Numbered from the stretch's first letter, positions 26,392-36,276 are shown. The stretch is 64,000 nt of DNA from Nitrososphaerota archaeon (GCA_016872055.1 VHBH01000006.1:1-64000); one strand, 5' to 3'. Translations and numbers: made by a program. The notes: generated by a model from the letters alone, not told the origin.

Positions 26392-27483
26392 TTACTGTGA
26401 TGCTACAACTGTGTAGCTTACAGTAAATGGTTCTGTAGTTTTTGTGTGTACTGCAAGTGCGTTGCCTGCAAAGTTCCATGTACCAGACGCTGTTTGTGTG
26501 TCAACTACTGTCAGTGCAAATTTTGTTTTACCGTCTGGCGTCCAGATTGGTTGGCCCTTGTCTTCTCCTTCAGCAAGAGGTCCAGTTAGTGCTACTAGCT
26601 GTACTGGCTGGGATGCCGAATATGTTAGAAGGCCGCTGTACGGTTTTTCAGATGGTTTGAGGATCAGTGCTAGCTGATGCGATTCGTGCCCAACTCCAGG
26701 ATCGGTTGCAGAAGTTAGAGTGCCGGTCTTGATAGTTTCAGTGGATTCTTTTTCCATATAGCTGACAGTGTAGCTTACGGTAAACGGTTCTGTATTTCTT
26801 GTATGAATTGCAATTGCATTTCCTGCAAAGTTCCATGTACCAGACGCTGTTTGTGTGTCAACTACTGTCAGTGCAAATTTTGTTTTACCGTCTGGCGTCC
26901 AGATTGGTTGGCCCTTGTCTTCTCCTTCAGCAAGAGGTCCAGTTAGTGCTACTAGCTGTACTGGCTGGGATGCCGAATACGTAATGATTCCTTTGTAGAT
27001 TGACTTGCTTGGAGATAAGACTAACACTAGCTGGTGTGACTCGTGGCCAAGGCCCGGATCAGTTGCAGAGGTGGCAGTCTTGGAGGTTATGATAGATTTG
27101 TGAGCTAATAGTTTTTCTGCTGGCTTTTCTTGAGGCTTTGCTGGTGTCTTGCATTCTCCTTTGTATGCAAGATTCATTCCCTCTGCCTTTAGCATGCATT
27201 GATTTCCATATGTGATGCCGTTTGCTCCACAAACCGGCATGTACTCTTTGGTGCATGCGAAGAGTTTTGCTTTTTCAGATGGCGTTTCAGGTTTTGCAGA
27301 CGATTTCTTTACGTCCTTGCAAAGCTTATCGCCGCAAATCTTACTTGCAGTCTTTGAGCTATACATCTTGGATTGTGTGCCTTGTGCCTTTTCGGCCTCG
27401 GCAGCCTGTACTGCAAACGATGTGAAAAATGCGGCAGACAACAATACACTTACTGTCAGAATTGACAGTATTGTTTTTGCCAT
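26392..27483 (-). CDS. Secreted Kazal-domain protein with two near-identical repeats
   Basis: 363 aa. N-terminal signal peptide (ILSILTVSVLLSAAFFTSFA), a cysteine-bearing linker (ICGDKLCKDV), a Kazal-type protease-inhibitor signature (MPVCGANGITYGNQC), and two 119-residue repeats, each with DPGLGHESHQL or DPGVGHESHQL, YSASQPVQLVALTGPLAEGE, and ASGTWNFAGNA. Kazal domains block serine proteases; whether this one does is inference. No C-terminal anchor or PEFG signal, so it is secreted or attached by another route. A TATA-like GAATATTATAG about 26 nt before the ATG gives it its own promoter inside the RNA polymerase/ribosomal cluster. Confidence 0.85.
   Translation of the reverse strand: MAKTILSILTVSVLLSAAFFTSFAVQAAEAEKAQGTQSKMYSSKTASKICGDKLCKDVKKSSAKPETPSEKAKLFACTKEYMPVCGANGITYGNQCMLKAEGMNLAYKGECKTPAKPQEKPAEKLLAHKSIITSKTATSATDPGLGHESHQLVLVLSPSKSIYKGIITYSASQPVQLVALTGPLAEGEDKGQPIWTPDGKTKFALTVVDTQTASGTWNFAGNAIAIHTRNTEPFTVSYTVSYMEKESTETIKTGTLTSATDPGVGHESHQLALILKPSEKPYSGLLTYSASQPVQLVALTGPLAEGEDKGQPIWTPDGKTKFALTVVDTQTASGTWNFAGNALAVHTKTTEPFTVSYTVVASQ
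26465..26979. repeat. 158-bp identical direct repeat inside the Kazal-protein gene
   Basis: Bases 26465-26622 recur at 26822-26979, 357 bp (119 codons) apart, without a mismatch that I could find, including synonymous positions. Sequence on both sides diverges quickly, so the identity ends sharply. This indicates recent duplication or gene conversion between the two protein repeats. Confidence 0.9.
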
Positions 27484-27523
27484 TATACTCGGAATGTAGA
27501 GATGTCTATAATATTCTTGGGTG

Positions 27524-28702
27524 CTACTGGATTGTTATTTTTTGCATTTGGGCTTCTGAGAGTGGCGTTGCATCACTGAGTGATTTCCACACAAACGCCT
27601 CTATTGTATAATCACCTTTCTTCTTTGGAGTCCAGGACTGGGATATCTCAAAGTTTTGGCCCGAATTCAGGTTGCCGACAATCCACGATAATGAGACAAC
27701 TGCACCGTTTTGGTCAGTGATTTGAATAATATTGGTAAAGTCTTGCTTGTGTGATTCTAGGCTTTGTATGTGCGTTATGATTTGGAGCTGCTGATTTTGT
27801 TTTGGGTTTTGGATTTGCATTCCTTGCGAGTCAGCCAGATAAATTTCATCAATTGCAATTTTTGGTGCCCTAGGAGAGCCGGAACCAATTTGCGATTTTG
27901 CAATTATGTCTAGGTCATCTAGCATGGAATTTGGCGCAGGCAGTGTCCTGTCCTTGTATATTGCGGTGATGGTATCACCTTCTGATGCACGCAAAGTGTT
28001 TCCGCTGGAGTCATTGCTTTGCGTCAGAATTATTATCGCCTCAAAGATTCCAGACTCGTCATCTGTTTCTGTTGCAATGACTTTGATTCCTGCAGAATCC
28101 AAGTCAGATGATACAACGATTTGTACATTATCTAGGGTTTCTGGATTTAGATTCATGTCAGGATCAATTACTCGAATCATAGCTTGGTCATCCTCCAAAT
28201 AATTTGGATTTGAAAATTCAGCTTCACCGACATTCCATTGAATTTGGGCAGATTCTGTTAGGACAACTCCATCTGCAAATTCAAACGATATAGTCAATCC
28301 ATCATCACGTTTTGCTTCCAAAAATCCTCCAGTTGGACCACTGCCGCTTGTTCGCGGCCTAGTATCATTATCGCCGTCTCCGTCTGCATCATGTAGAAAT
28401 CCGGAAAGAATTATCTCTCCTGTAAAGACTCCGCTGTTTGGACTGGTCTCTGTAAGCCTGTATCGATTCAAAGATGCAGATGATGTGTAGATTTTGATTG
28501 GATGATCAGAATCAGCACCAATTGAATCAATTCCGTATTGATTTGCGTTCCACGCAGGTGCAGCAATTGTAATTCTAACCTTCTCAGTCCAAGAATAGAC
28601 GTCCCTGTCAAAGTAGATTGGCGCGTACGGCTTGTAGTAATCTGGGATTTGCTCTGCAAACGCACTTGAAAAGAGCAACGGGACAAAAAATAATGCTAGC
28701 AA
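27524..28702 (-). CDS. Secreted beta-domain (S-layer-like) protein
   Basis: 392 aa, starting with TTG and a signal peptide (MLALFFVPLLFSSAFAEQIP). The mature part is beta-rich and acidic, with the recurrent surface-protein motif in which a conserved SG turn precedes a strand: TETSPNSGVFTGEIILSG and TETDDESGIFEAIIILTQ, plus DPDMNLNPETLDNVQIVVSS. The same motifs occur in the 969-aa protein of this window. No C-terminal anchor is visible. It begins 43 bp after rpoA and may be transcribed from the polymerase operon. Likely a component of the cell envelope. Confidence 0.7.
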   Translation of the reverse strand: MLALFFVPLLFSSAFAEQIPDYYKPYAPIYFDRDVYSWTEKVRITIAAPAWNANQYGIDSIGADSDHPIKIYTSSASLNRYRLTETSPNSGVFTGEIILSGFLHDADGDGDNDTRPRTSGSGPTGGFLEAKRDDGLTISFEFADGVVLTESAQIQWNVGEAEFSNPNYLEDDQAMIRVIDPDMNLNPETLDNVQIVVSSDLDSAGIKVIATETDDESGIFEAIIILTQSNDSSGNTLRASEGDTITAIYKDRTLPAPNSMLDDLDIIAKSQIGSGSPRAPKIAIDEIYLADSQGMQIQNPKQNQQLQIITHIQSLESHKQDFTNIIQITDQNGAVVSLSWIVGNLNSGQNFEISQSWTPKKKGDYTIEAFVWKSLSDATPLSEAQMQKITIQ

Positions 28703-28745
28703 TGTTTTGTAGAATGCTCTGCTGGCTTTTGAAGATAACTAGTGA

Positions 28746-31700
28746 TTAGTTCTTTGAGACTTGCATGTAGAGGTCTACTGTTCCAGAACCAACTGGAATG
28801 TTTGATCCCACGATAACATTTTCTGTTACACCCTTGAGCTCTTCAATTTCTCCTGTAAGAGCGGCCTCTGCAATCGTTGGTACTGTAATTTCAAATGCTG
28901 CCCTTGCCAAGACACTGTCCTTGGTGCCTGCAATTCCGTGTCGACCGATTTGCTGTAGATATCCACGAGAGCACATCATGTCTGATACCAGCATGATGTA
29001 TCTGGAATCGACTTCCAGTCCTTGGTCTTCCAGAGTTGTTGATAATTCGTTTATCAGTGCGTTTCTTGCAGCCTCTATACCAAGTGTTGCTGCTATCTCA
29101 AAGACGTTGTTTGTTCTGACGTTTTCCTTGTCGATTCCGTCGATTTCCAGCACCTTTGCCAGATTAGAACCGGTTGTCTGGATGACCCATTCGTCGTCTT
29201 TTTGTGCAACTGTTACACGTGTGATGTCTGGTACTCCCTTTACTGTTGAGTTTAGTACCTTGTTTCTAATTGCAATTGCAGTTGGAGCATCAGATTCTTC
29301 TGCCAGTTTTAGTGTGATGGTGTTGCCACTAGTCTCCATTTTGAATTTCTTGTTTGATGCGAGTGCTGCCTCGACTTCTTCAACCGTGCAACCTCTCTGG
29401 GAGAGTGCGGTTGGGCTGAGCTCAATTGTGATTTGTGTTGCATAGTCAGTATCTACGTCTTCTACCAGTGCCTGTATCTTGGTCTGTAGTGTGTTTCTTG
29501 CGACCTCGATTGCCTTCTCTCTGGATTTTTTGTATTTTTCTTCCAAGTAGATGTCCATGGTTGGTGTTACTGGCTTCTTTCTTGCATCTACTAATTCGAT
29601 TAGTCTAGGCAGGCCTAGTGTTACGTTTCGTTCTCTGATTCCTGCAAAGTGGAATGTTCTTAGTGTCATCTGGGTTCCTGGCTCTCCGATAGATTGTGCA
29701 GTCACAATTCCCACCGCTTGTCCCGGCTCGGCCTTTGCCTTGTGGTACAAGTCAACTGCCTTTTTGAGTACTTTTTCAGTTCCCTCTTTAGATAATTTAG
29801 AGTGCAAGATGGACTCGTCGACTAGGCTGGTAAGTCTTGGGTTGAATGACTTTGTGTATTTCTTTAGCATGTCTTCTGCTTCTTCTTTGGTGATTTTCTT
29901 GCCTGAATCTACGATTGTCTCCGATTCGATTAGTCTGTTGATGTTAAACGCCTCGCCGTGGTCGGACTTTGCAACATCAATTCCGTCTTCTCCATACAGG
30001 AATTGGATGATATGTCCGTGTGGGTCACGCACTGTATTGTCGTATTCTAGCTTGATGTGCTCTAGTGCATTGACTAGTCTTCTCTGCATGTAACCAGACT
30101 GCTGAGTTCTGACTGCGGTGTCTACCAGTCCTTCTCTTCCTCCCATTGCATGGAAGAAGAATTCTATTGTGGATAATCCGTCCCTATAGTTTGATTTTAC
30201 AAATCCGTGTGCGTCTGGGTTATCGTCATTTACCTTAAAGTGTGGCAGTGCCCTGTTGTTGTAACCCTTGTTTAGTCTATTACCACGAATTGACTGTTGT
30301 CCTAGTGCGCCTGCCATCTGCCCAATGTTAAGTGATGATCCTCTGGCTCCTGTTGTTGCCATGATTCTTGCGGCATTGTTTTTGTCTAGCTGCTGATCAG
30401 CCGTGTTACCTGCCTTGTCTCTTGCTTTTGATAATTCGTTTACAATATAGGCTTCTAGCGCCTCGTCTGCAGAAAGTCCTCTAGTAAGCTTTAGTGTACC
30501 TTTCTTTGCCTGTGAAATTAAATCATATACTGTATTGTACGATTCGTCAGTTCCTGCATGGATGTCGGATCGTACTTTTTCTGATAATTCCAGATCAGAG
30601 TAACCATAGCTGAATCCATAGTGAGTGATGAATTGTTTTGCCACAATTAGTACAGAGTTGAGGAATTTCTTTGCAACCGCGTTACCATAGTCTTTAGCAA
30701 CTCTGTGCAAGACGCTTTCCGGTTCTTCTGCGCCAATTGATGCCTTGTCAATTACACCGCTGATCAGCTGACCGTTCTTAATTACAACGTCTTTTTGTGC
30801 ACCTTTTGTTCCCTTGGACCACTTTGATGTGATTACATAGTTAAAGTCTGATGGCAAGAATAATGAGAAGAGTTGCTTACCAGTGTACATTGGCCCGTCT
30901 TTTCCTTTTGCTGCTGGTTCTGGGAATGTTCCCTCGTATCCACCAAGCATTGCATAGTTTGCAAATTCTTGTGGTGTGAGCATTGTCTCATCTTTTGTTA
31001 GAAGGTATGATCCAGTGATAAAGTCACGAAGGCCTCCGATGATTGGACCGCCGTATCTAGGCGAAATAAGTTGGTCTTGTACTCTCATCAGTAGAATTGC
31101 TTCTGCTCTAGCTTCCTCGCTTTGTGGTACGTGTAAGTTCATTTCGTCTCCATCAAAGTCTGCGTTGTATGGCGGACATACAGATGGGTGTAGTCTGAAT
31201 GTTTTTCCCGGCAGTACACGGACATAGTGAGCCATAATCGACATTTGGTGAAGTGATGGTTGTCTGTTGAACATTACAATGTCGCCGTCTGCCAAGTGTC
31301 GCTCCACTAGATATCCAACTTCTATGTTTTGTGCAATTATAGAGCGATCCTCTACGAAATCCAGTCTGATTTTGACGCCATCCGGTCTTACAATATAATT
31401 GACACCTGGGAACTTGTCAGGTCCGTTGATTACCAGCTCTCGCATTCTCTCAATGTTCCACTCAGTTACAATTTCCGGAATTGTGAGCTTCTTTGCTACT
31501 GCCTCTGGCACACCTACCTCGGACAGATCAAGGCTCGGGTCTGGAGAGATTACGGTTCTGCTGGAAAAGTCTACTCTTTTACCAGATAGTGATCCTCTGA
31601 ATCTTCCTTCCTTTCCTTTTAGTCGTTGAGTTAGTGTTTTTAGTGGTCTGCCAGATCTATGGTGAGCTTGTGGGATTCCAGAAACCTCATTATCAAAGTA

Positions 31701-32534
31701 TGTCGTTGTGTGGTATTGCAATAGATCAACTAGGTCTTGGACGATTAGTGGTGGGGTTCCCGCATCCTTGCTTTCCTTTAGTCTTTGATTTACACGAATA
31801 ATATCGACCATTTTGTGGGTTAGGTCATCTTCTGATCTAATACCTGTTTCCAGAATAATTGAAGGTCTAACAGTCACTGGTGGTACCGGCAATACCTGCA
31901 GGATGAACCATTCTGGTCTTGCAGTGTTTGGATCATAGTTCAGTAATCTTAGGTCCTCGTCCTTGATTTGTGTAAATCTCTCTCGTATAGTGATTGGTAA
32001 TAGTCGGTGCTCGCCAATTTCGGTTTTTTCGATAAATATTGTTGGTTTGGTAAATATCATGTCGTATTGCGGTTTTCCACAGTGCGGGCATTCCTTTGCT
32101 TTTTTAGCCTTGTCTAGGATTTCATCTGGAATTCTCTTTTGAGAAATTATTGTGTATGCTGCTTCCTTTTTGAGAACTTGGCCGTAGTTGTCAAGGTCTT
32201 CCTGTGGGAGTTTTAGTCTGGAGCAAGATCGGCATGTTGCTAACAGTAATTTGTGAATGTTGTCGATAAACGCAATGTGTAATACTGGCTCTGCTAGTTC
32301 TATATGGCCAAAGTGGCCAGGACATCTTGCCGCGGTATTTCCGCATGTGAGGCATTTTTGTCCAGGCTCCAGTGTTCCTAGTCTGCCATCCATGAGTCCT
32401 CCTTGGACTGCCATTCCATCTTCGTCGTATGTCTCTGGTGCCGTGATTTCGGCTACAGAGTATTTTCGAATTTCGGTTGGTGACCAAACTGAGAACTTGA
32501 TTCCGTCAATTGACTTTACTGTTTGAACTGACAA
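28746..32534 (-). CDS. rpoA: DNA-directed RNA polymerase subunit A, unsplit (A' + A'')
   Basis: 1262 aa, the catalytic largest subunit. Zinc-binding N-terminus (CLTCGNTAARCPGHFGHIEL), catalytic NADFDGDEMNLHVP at about residue 455, bridge helix/trigger-loop region (GREGLVDTAVRTQQSGYMQR), and in the C-terminal part QSIGEPGTQMTLRTFHFAG. Most archaea encode A' and A'' as separate genes; here one open frame spans both, which is known as a thaumarchaeal trait. TTG start directly after the rpoB stop codon. Confidence 0.98.
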   Translation of the reverse strand: MSVQTVKSIDGIKFSVWSPTEIRKYSVAEITAPETYDEDGMAVQGGLMDGRLGTLEPGQKCLTCGNTAARCPGHFGHIELAEPVLHIAFIDNIHKLLLATCRSCSRLKLPQEDLDNYGQVLKKEAAYTIISQKRIPDEILDKAKKAKECPHCGKPQYDMIFTKPTIFIEKTEIGEHRLLPITIRERFTQIKDEDLRLLNYDPNTARPEWFILQVLPVPPVTVRPSIILETGIRSEDDLTHKMVDIIRVNQRLKESKDAGTPPLIVQDLVDLLQYHTTTYFDNEVSGIPQAHHRSGRPLKTLTQRLKGKEGRFRGSLSGKRVDFSSRTVISPDPSLDLSEVGVPEAVAKKLTIPEIVTEWNIERMRELVINGPDKFPGVNYIVRPDGVKIRLDFVEDRSIIAQNIEVGYLVERHLADGDIVMFNRQPSLHQMSIMAHYVRVLPGKTFRLHPSVCPPYNADFDGDEMNLHVPQSEEARAEAILLMRVQDQLISPRYGGPIIGGLRDFITGSYLLTKDETMLTPQEFANYAMLGGYEGTFPEPAAKGKDGPMYTGKQLFSLFLPSDFNYVITSKWSKGTKGAQKDVVIKNGQLISGVIDKASIGAEEPESVLHRVAKDYGNAVAKKFLNSVLIVAKQFITHYGFSYGYSDLELSEKVRSDIHAGTDESYNTVYDLISQAKKGTLKLTRGLSADEALEAYIVNELSKARDKAGNTADQQLDKNNAARIMATTGARGSSLNIGQMAGALGQQSIRGNRLNKGYNNRALPHFKVNDDNPDAHGFVKSNYRDGLSTIEFFFHAMGGREGLVDTAVRTQQSGYMQRRLVNALEHIKLEYDNTVRDPHGHIIQFLYGEDGIDVAKSDHGEAFNINRLIESETIVDSGKKITKEEAEDMLKKYTKSFNPRLTSLVDESILHSKLSKEGTEKVLKKAVDLYHKAKAEPGQAVGIVTAQSIGEPGTQMTLRTFHFAGIRERNVTLGLPRLIELVDARKKPVTPTMDIYLEEKYKKSREKAIEVARNTLQTKIQALVEDVDTDYATQITIELSPTALSQRGCTVEEVEAALASNKKFKMETSGNTITLKLAEESDAPTAIAIRNKVLNSTVKGVPDITRVTVAQKDDEWVIQTTGSNLAKVLEIDGIDKENVRTNNVFEIAATLGIEAARNALINELSTTLEDQGLEVDSRYIMLVSDMMCSRGYLQQIGRHGIAGTKDSVLARAAFEITVPTIAEAALTGEIEELKGVTENVIVGSNIPVGSGTVDLYMQVSKN

Positions 32535-35500
32535 TTACACTCTCTCCTTGATCATTAGTCTTGGCGCTACGTTGAGGCTTTGCATTTCCTGAAGCAATAG
32601 CTTAAACGCATATGCCACAGAAACTGATGAAACCTTTGCCTTGTCTCCGCAGACTCGGCAAACGTATTTTCGTTGTTTAACATCATGATATGCAACTAGA
32701 CCGCATCGCTCACAAACATAGATTTCAGACTTGTCTGATTCATCTAGTAATCTGTCTTTGAGAATCATCGATGCACCATATGCAATTAGGCAGTCTCGTT
32801 CCATTTCACCAAATCTGAGTCCTCCTCCTCTTGCACGACCTTCTGTTGGTTGCTTGGTCAGCATTTGGACTTGGCCTCTTGCTCTTGCGTGAATCTTGTC
32901 TGCCACCATGTGGTGCAGTTTTTGATAATACACAACTCCAATGAAGACCTCTACTGGGAATGGCTTTCCAGTTCTGCCGTCATACATTATTTCTTTACCA
33001 GAATATTTCAATCCAGAGCCCTCGAGTGCTGCCTTGATTTCCTCTACTTTTTCTCCGACAAATGCAGAGCCGTCAAATCTCGCGCCTCTGACTGCCGCTG
33101 CTTTGCCAGACACAGATTCCATGAACATTCCAACTGTCATACGTGATGGGAATGCGTGTGGGTTGATCAGTACGTCTGGAATAACTCCTTCTGCAGTATA
33201 TGGTAGGTCCTCATATCTTGCCAAAATTCCAACTACACCTTTCTGTCCATGTCTTGATGCAAATTTGTCGCCAATTTCTGGAATTCTCATATCTCTAACT
33301 CTAATCTTGTACATTTTGCCGCCCTCGTTGGATTGTGTCATGACTACTGTATCTACAACACCAGTCTCTGATGGTCTAACGCCAATTGATGTGTCTCTTC
33401 TGTACGGTCCCTTGGACTCGAACTCTCTGTACTCTTCCATGAATCTTGGAGGACTGGACTTGCCAATCAGAATATCTCCACCAACAGCGTTTGACTCTGT
33501 TGCAATAACTCCGTCTTCTTCTAGTAATCGATATGCCTTTTCTCCCTTGTATCCTCGTATGTTGTCTTCGGCATTTGGAATTTCAAAGTTGTCTCTCATT
33601 CCGCCTGGGTATTGTTTTGCTTCAGCCTCATAGATTCTATAGAAGAATGTTCTTCCTAGGCCCCTATCCACCGCTGCTTTGGAAATTACGATTGCGTCTT
33701 CAATGTTGTATCCGTCAAACGGTAGTACAGCAACCACACAGTTTTGTCCTGCCGGTCTGTCCTCCATTCCAAGCAAGTTTAGCGCTTTGGTGGTAACAAT
33801 TGGTGTTTGTGGATACCACATAAAGTGCTGTCTAACATAGGTGCTGGTGTTCATCATTGGTGTTGAAAATCCTAAGCTTTGTTTTGCCATTGCAGACTCG
33901 TATGTGTTTCTTGGGGACTGGTTGTGCTCTGGATATGGAATGATCGATGCTCCTGCTCCCAAGATTGCGGGTGGAAATATTTCCAGATGGGTGAATTTCT
34001 TTGTGTCCTTGTCTTCTATTGTGATGTAACAGTTTTCCTCCTCGTTTGCATCGTTTAGCTCAATGATTCCCATTCTTAGAAGGTCATTCCAAGACATGAG
34101 CTTCTTAGATACTTTGTCGATTAATTCTTGTGTGAGTAGTGGTTTTCCGTCCTTGATTACAATTAATGGCCTCAAGACACGGCCCGCGTTGCAGTTAACG
34201 TAAAGTCGCTTTGTTGCGCCTTCCACGTCTGGCTTGAAAAATGAAATTCCTACGTGTGGGTGAATCTTGGAGTTTCTTCTCAGTTCACGCAATGACTCTA
34301 CCAGCTTGTCGCCATCCTTGTAGTAGCCAACTAGTCTTCCATCGACAAAGACACGTGTTCCGTCTAGCTTTAGATCCTCTTTAGCATCAGTGAAGTGTAC
34401 CGAGCCCAAGTCATAGAGCTTTTCGATGATTTCTTCTGGTGAAACATTTACTGATATTATAGCAGATAATGCCAAGTTCTTGACTAGTCCACAGTTAGAG
34501 CCTTCTGGTGTTTCGCTTGGACAGATTCTTCCAAAGTGAGTTGGGTGCAGGTCTCTTGCCTCAAAGTTTGGTTGTGTTCTGGATAATGGTGATTGAATTC
34601 TTCGAAGGTGTGAAATTGTGGATAGATAGTTTGTTCTGTCTAGGAGTTGTGTTACGCCGACTCTACCTCTGCCCCAGTTTCCTGTTGCAATTGCGTTGTT
34701 TAGTTTGTCTGATACAATGCCAGGTCTAATAGCAGCTGCTACTGCATTGATTCCTCTTTTTTGTCCGGATCTTTCTAGTTGATATTTCATGTCGCGAACC
34801 AAGTTTCTAAATGCAGTTCTGAACAGGTCAGCTAGCATTTGTCCTGCGAACTTGATTACTTTATTTCCATAGTGGTCCTTGTCGTCTGGAGAAATCCAGC
34901 CCAACTTTAGCTCGATTAGTTTGCATGCTGCCTCACCTAAGAATTGGGCCTTTTCTCTTCTGTTTTCTTGGTGCTTTCCGAGGTGCGGCAACAAGCCCCA
35001 GTCAAGCAATGTTTCTGCTCGTTTGATCTGGAATTCTTCTAGCATACCTGGCGCAATTCTCTTTGAAATATACACGATGGAATCTTTTGATGTTTGTACT
35101 TCAGCCACTTTTTCAAATGACGCCTCTAATTCATTTTGGATAGATTCAACCAAAGAAACACATGCCGCGATTTCTCTGTCAGACTCTAGACCAAGCGCCC
35201 TCATCAGAGTGACTACTGGAATGTCTACGGGAGAACCTGGAATTCTTGCTACGATTAGTCCGTCATTTTTCATTACCAGTTCTAGTTTTGCGCGGTAACC
35301 AACAATGGAAGAATAGACTTTAGCCTTGTAGACATCATTGCCACCAACCTTTTCCTTGTCGACGATGATTTTGTTGTAGGATAGATCTTCCAGTCCTACT
35401 ATGACTCGCTCAGAACCGTTGATGATAAAGTAACCACCTGGGTCGTTTGGATCTTCGCCGTGTTCAATTAATTTTTGAGTAGAGAAATTGTGTAGAATAC

Positions 35501-35882
35501 ATGCATTGGATCGTACCATGACTGGAATGTCTCCAATGTGGACGAATCTAGATTCCAGGATTTTTCCGTCTTCTACTACGCTTGACTCCATCATTATTGG
35601 CGCAGAATACGATACGTTTCGCAGTCTTGCCTCTGTTGGAGTAATATGAGTAATAGAGCCGTCAAGTTCCATCATTCTTGGCTGTTGTAGTTTTACTTTG
35701 CCAAGCTGAATCCTGTATGGATATTCTGCATTTTCAATGTCAATTTGTGCCACTTCGTCAATGATGCTTTGCAATCCTCTTTCCAGAAACTCGTCAAATG
35801 AGTTTAGGTGTTGTCTTGCAATTCCCTCTCTTTTTAGTAGGTCTTGTATGATTGGCCAGCGTTTGTTAGATGGGTCTGTCAT
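32535..35882 (-). CDS. rpoB: DNA-directed RNA polymerase subunit B, unsplit
   Basis: 1115 aa, second-largest subunit. Landmarks: GYFIINGSERVIVGLEDLSY, the catalytic-region segment RPAGQNCVVAVLPFDGYNIE, IPEIGDKFASRHGQKGVVG, GERDC-like GEMERDCLIAYGA, and the C-terminal zinc site CERCGLVAYH...CRVCG. Not split into B' and B''. The ATG directly follows the rpoH stop and the stop abuts the rpoA start, so rpoH-rpoB-rpoA are one message. Confidence 0.98.
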   Translation of the reverse strand: MTDPSNKRWPIIQDLLKREGIARQHLNSFDEFLERGLQSIIDEVAQIDIENAEYPYRIQLGKVKLQQPRMMELDGSITHITPTEARLRNVSYSAPIMMESSVVEDGKILESRFVHIGDIPVMVRSNACILHNFSTQKLIEHGEDPNDPGGYFIINGSERVIVGLEDLSYNKIIVDKEKVGGNDVYKAKVYSSIVGYRAKLELVMKNDGLIVARIPGSPVDIPVVTLMRALGLESDREIAACVSLVESIQNELEASFEKVAEVQTSKDSIVYISKRIAPGMLEEFQIKRAETLLDWGLLPHLGKHQENRREKAQFLGEAACKLIELKLGWISPDDKDHYGNKVIKFAGQMLADLFRTAFRNLVRDMKYQLERSGQKRGINAVAAAIRPGIVSDKLNNAIATGNWGRGRVGVTQLLDRTNYLSTISHLRRIQSPLSRTQPNFEARDLHPTHFGRICPSETPEGSNCGLVKNLALSAIISVNVSPEEIIEKLYDLGSVHFTDAKEDLKLDGTRVFVDGRLVGYYKDGDKLVESLRELRRNSKIHPHVGISFFKPDVEGATKRLYVNCNAGRVLRPLIVIKDGKPLLTQELIDKVSKKLMSWNDLLRMGIIELNDANEEENCYITIEDKDTKKFTHLEIFPPAILGAGASIIPYPEHNQSPRNTYESAMAKQSLGFSTPMMNTSTYVRQHFMWYPQTPIVTTKALNLLGMEDRPAGQNCVVAVLPFDGYNIEDAIVISKAAVDRGLGRTFFYRIYEAEAKQYPGGMRDNFEIPNAEDNIRGYKGEKAYRLLEEDGVIATESNAVGGDILIGKSSPPRFMEEYREFESKGPYRRDTSIGVRPSETGVVDTVVMTQSNEGGKMYKIRVRDMRIPEIGDKFASRHGQKGVVGILARYEDLPYTAEGVIPDVLINPHAFPSRMTVGMFMESVSGKAAAVRGARFDGSAFVGEKVEEIKAALEGSGLKYSGKEIMYDGRTGKPFPVEVFIGVVYYQKLHHMVADKIHARARGQVQMLTKQPTEGRARGGGLRFGEMERDCLIAYGASMILKDRLLDESDKSEIYVCERCGLVAYHDVKQRKYVCRVCGDKAKVSSVSVAYAFKLLLQEMQSLNVAPRLMIKERV

Positions 35883-36134
35883 TTAGATTTCCACCACATA
35901 TCTGTAATAGATGCTCTCGCCAGCAGTTGGACTTTTTCTTGTGATTCTCATCATGTCTCCAGGTTTTACGCCAAGTCCGATAATTGCTGGATCGTTTGCA
36001 AAAATCAGTGGCATCTCAGTTGGCTTGCAGTTGAATTTTTTGAGAACTTCTTCTGCTTCTTTTTTAGTCATGATTTCGTGTTTTGGTACGTAAATGTGAT
36101 CAGGTACTAGAACGTGTGTTTTTTTAGTTGCCAT
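35883..36134 (-). CDS. rpoH: DNA-directed RNA polymerase subunit H (Rpb5 C-terminal homologue)
   Basis: About 83 aa. MATKKTHVLVPDHIYVPKHE, GLGVKPGDMMRITRKSPTAG and YYRYVVEI are the archaeal RpoH pattern. The frame opens at 36155, but the ATG at 36134 gives the family N-terminus and has GGTGAG 4 nt upstream (36139-36144). First gene of the polymerase operon. Confidence 0.95.
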   Translation of the reverse strand: MATKKTHVLVPDHIYVPKHEIMTKKEAEEVLKKFNCKPTEMPLIFANDPAIIGLGVKPGDMMRITRKSPTAGESIYYRYVVEI

Positions 36135-36204
36135 TTTTCTCACCATGGATAGCATTAGCTAAATCTTGAAAATTACCAAACAAACTAAAAAAACTCTAAA
36201 AAGA

Positions 36205-36214
36205 CTTTATATAT
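36205..36214 (-). promoter_or_regulatory. Probable TATA box of the rpoH-rpoB-rpoA operon
   Basis: TATATATAAA on the minus strand, followed by a purine-rich stretch upstream that could serve as BRE. It would start transcription near 36180, leaving about 45 nt of leader that includes the GGTGAG ribosome binding site. The same intergenic region drives the divergent PEFG gene. Confidence 0.55.
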
Positions 36215-36276
36215 AGTTAATCAAGATCTGCGCAAAAATCCAATATTTTTCGTTATTAGTCAATGATTTTTTTACT

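Noticed and set aside
26465..26979. CRISPR-like repeat
   Set aside because: Only two copies, 158 bp long, in frame within a coding region; it is a protein-module duplication.
32941..33633. 230-codon plus-strand ORF inside rpoB
   Set aside because: Antisense to a highly conserved polymerase gene; no recognisable protein features.
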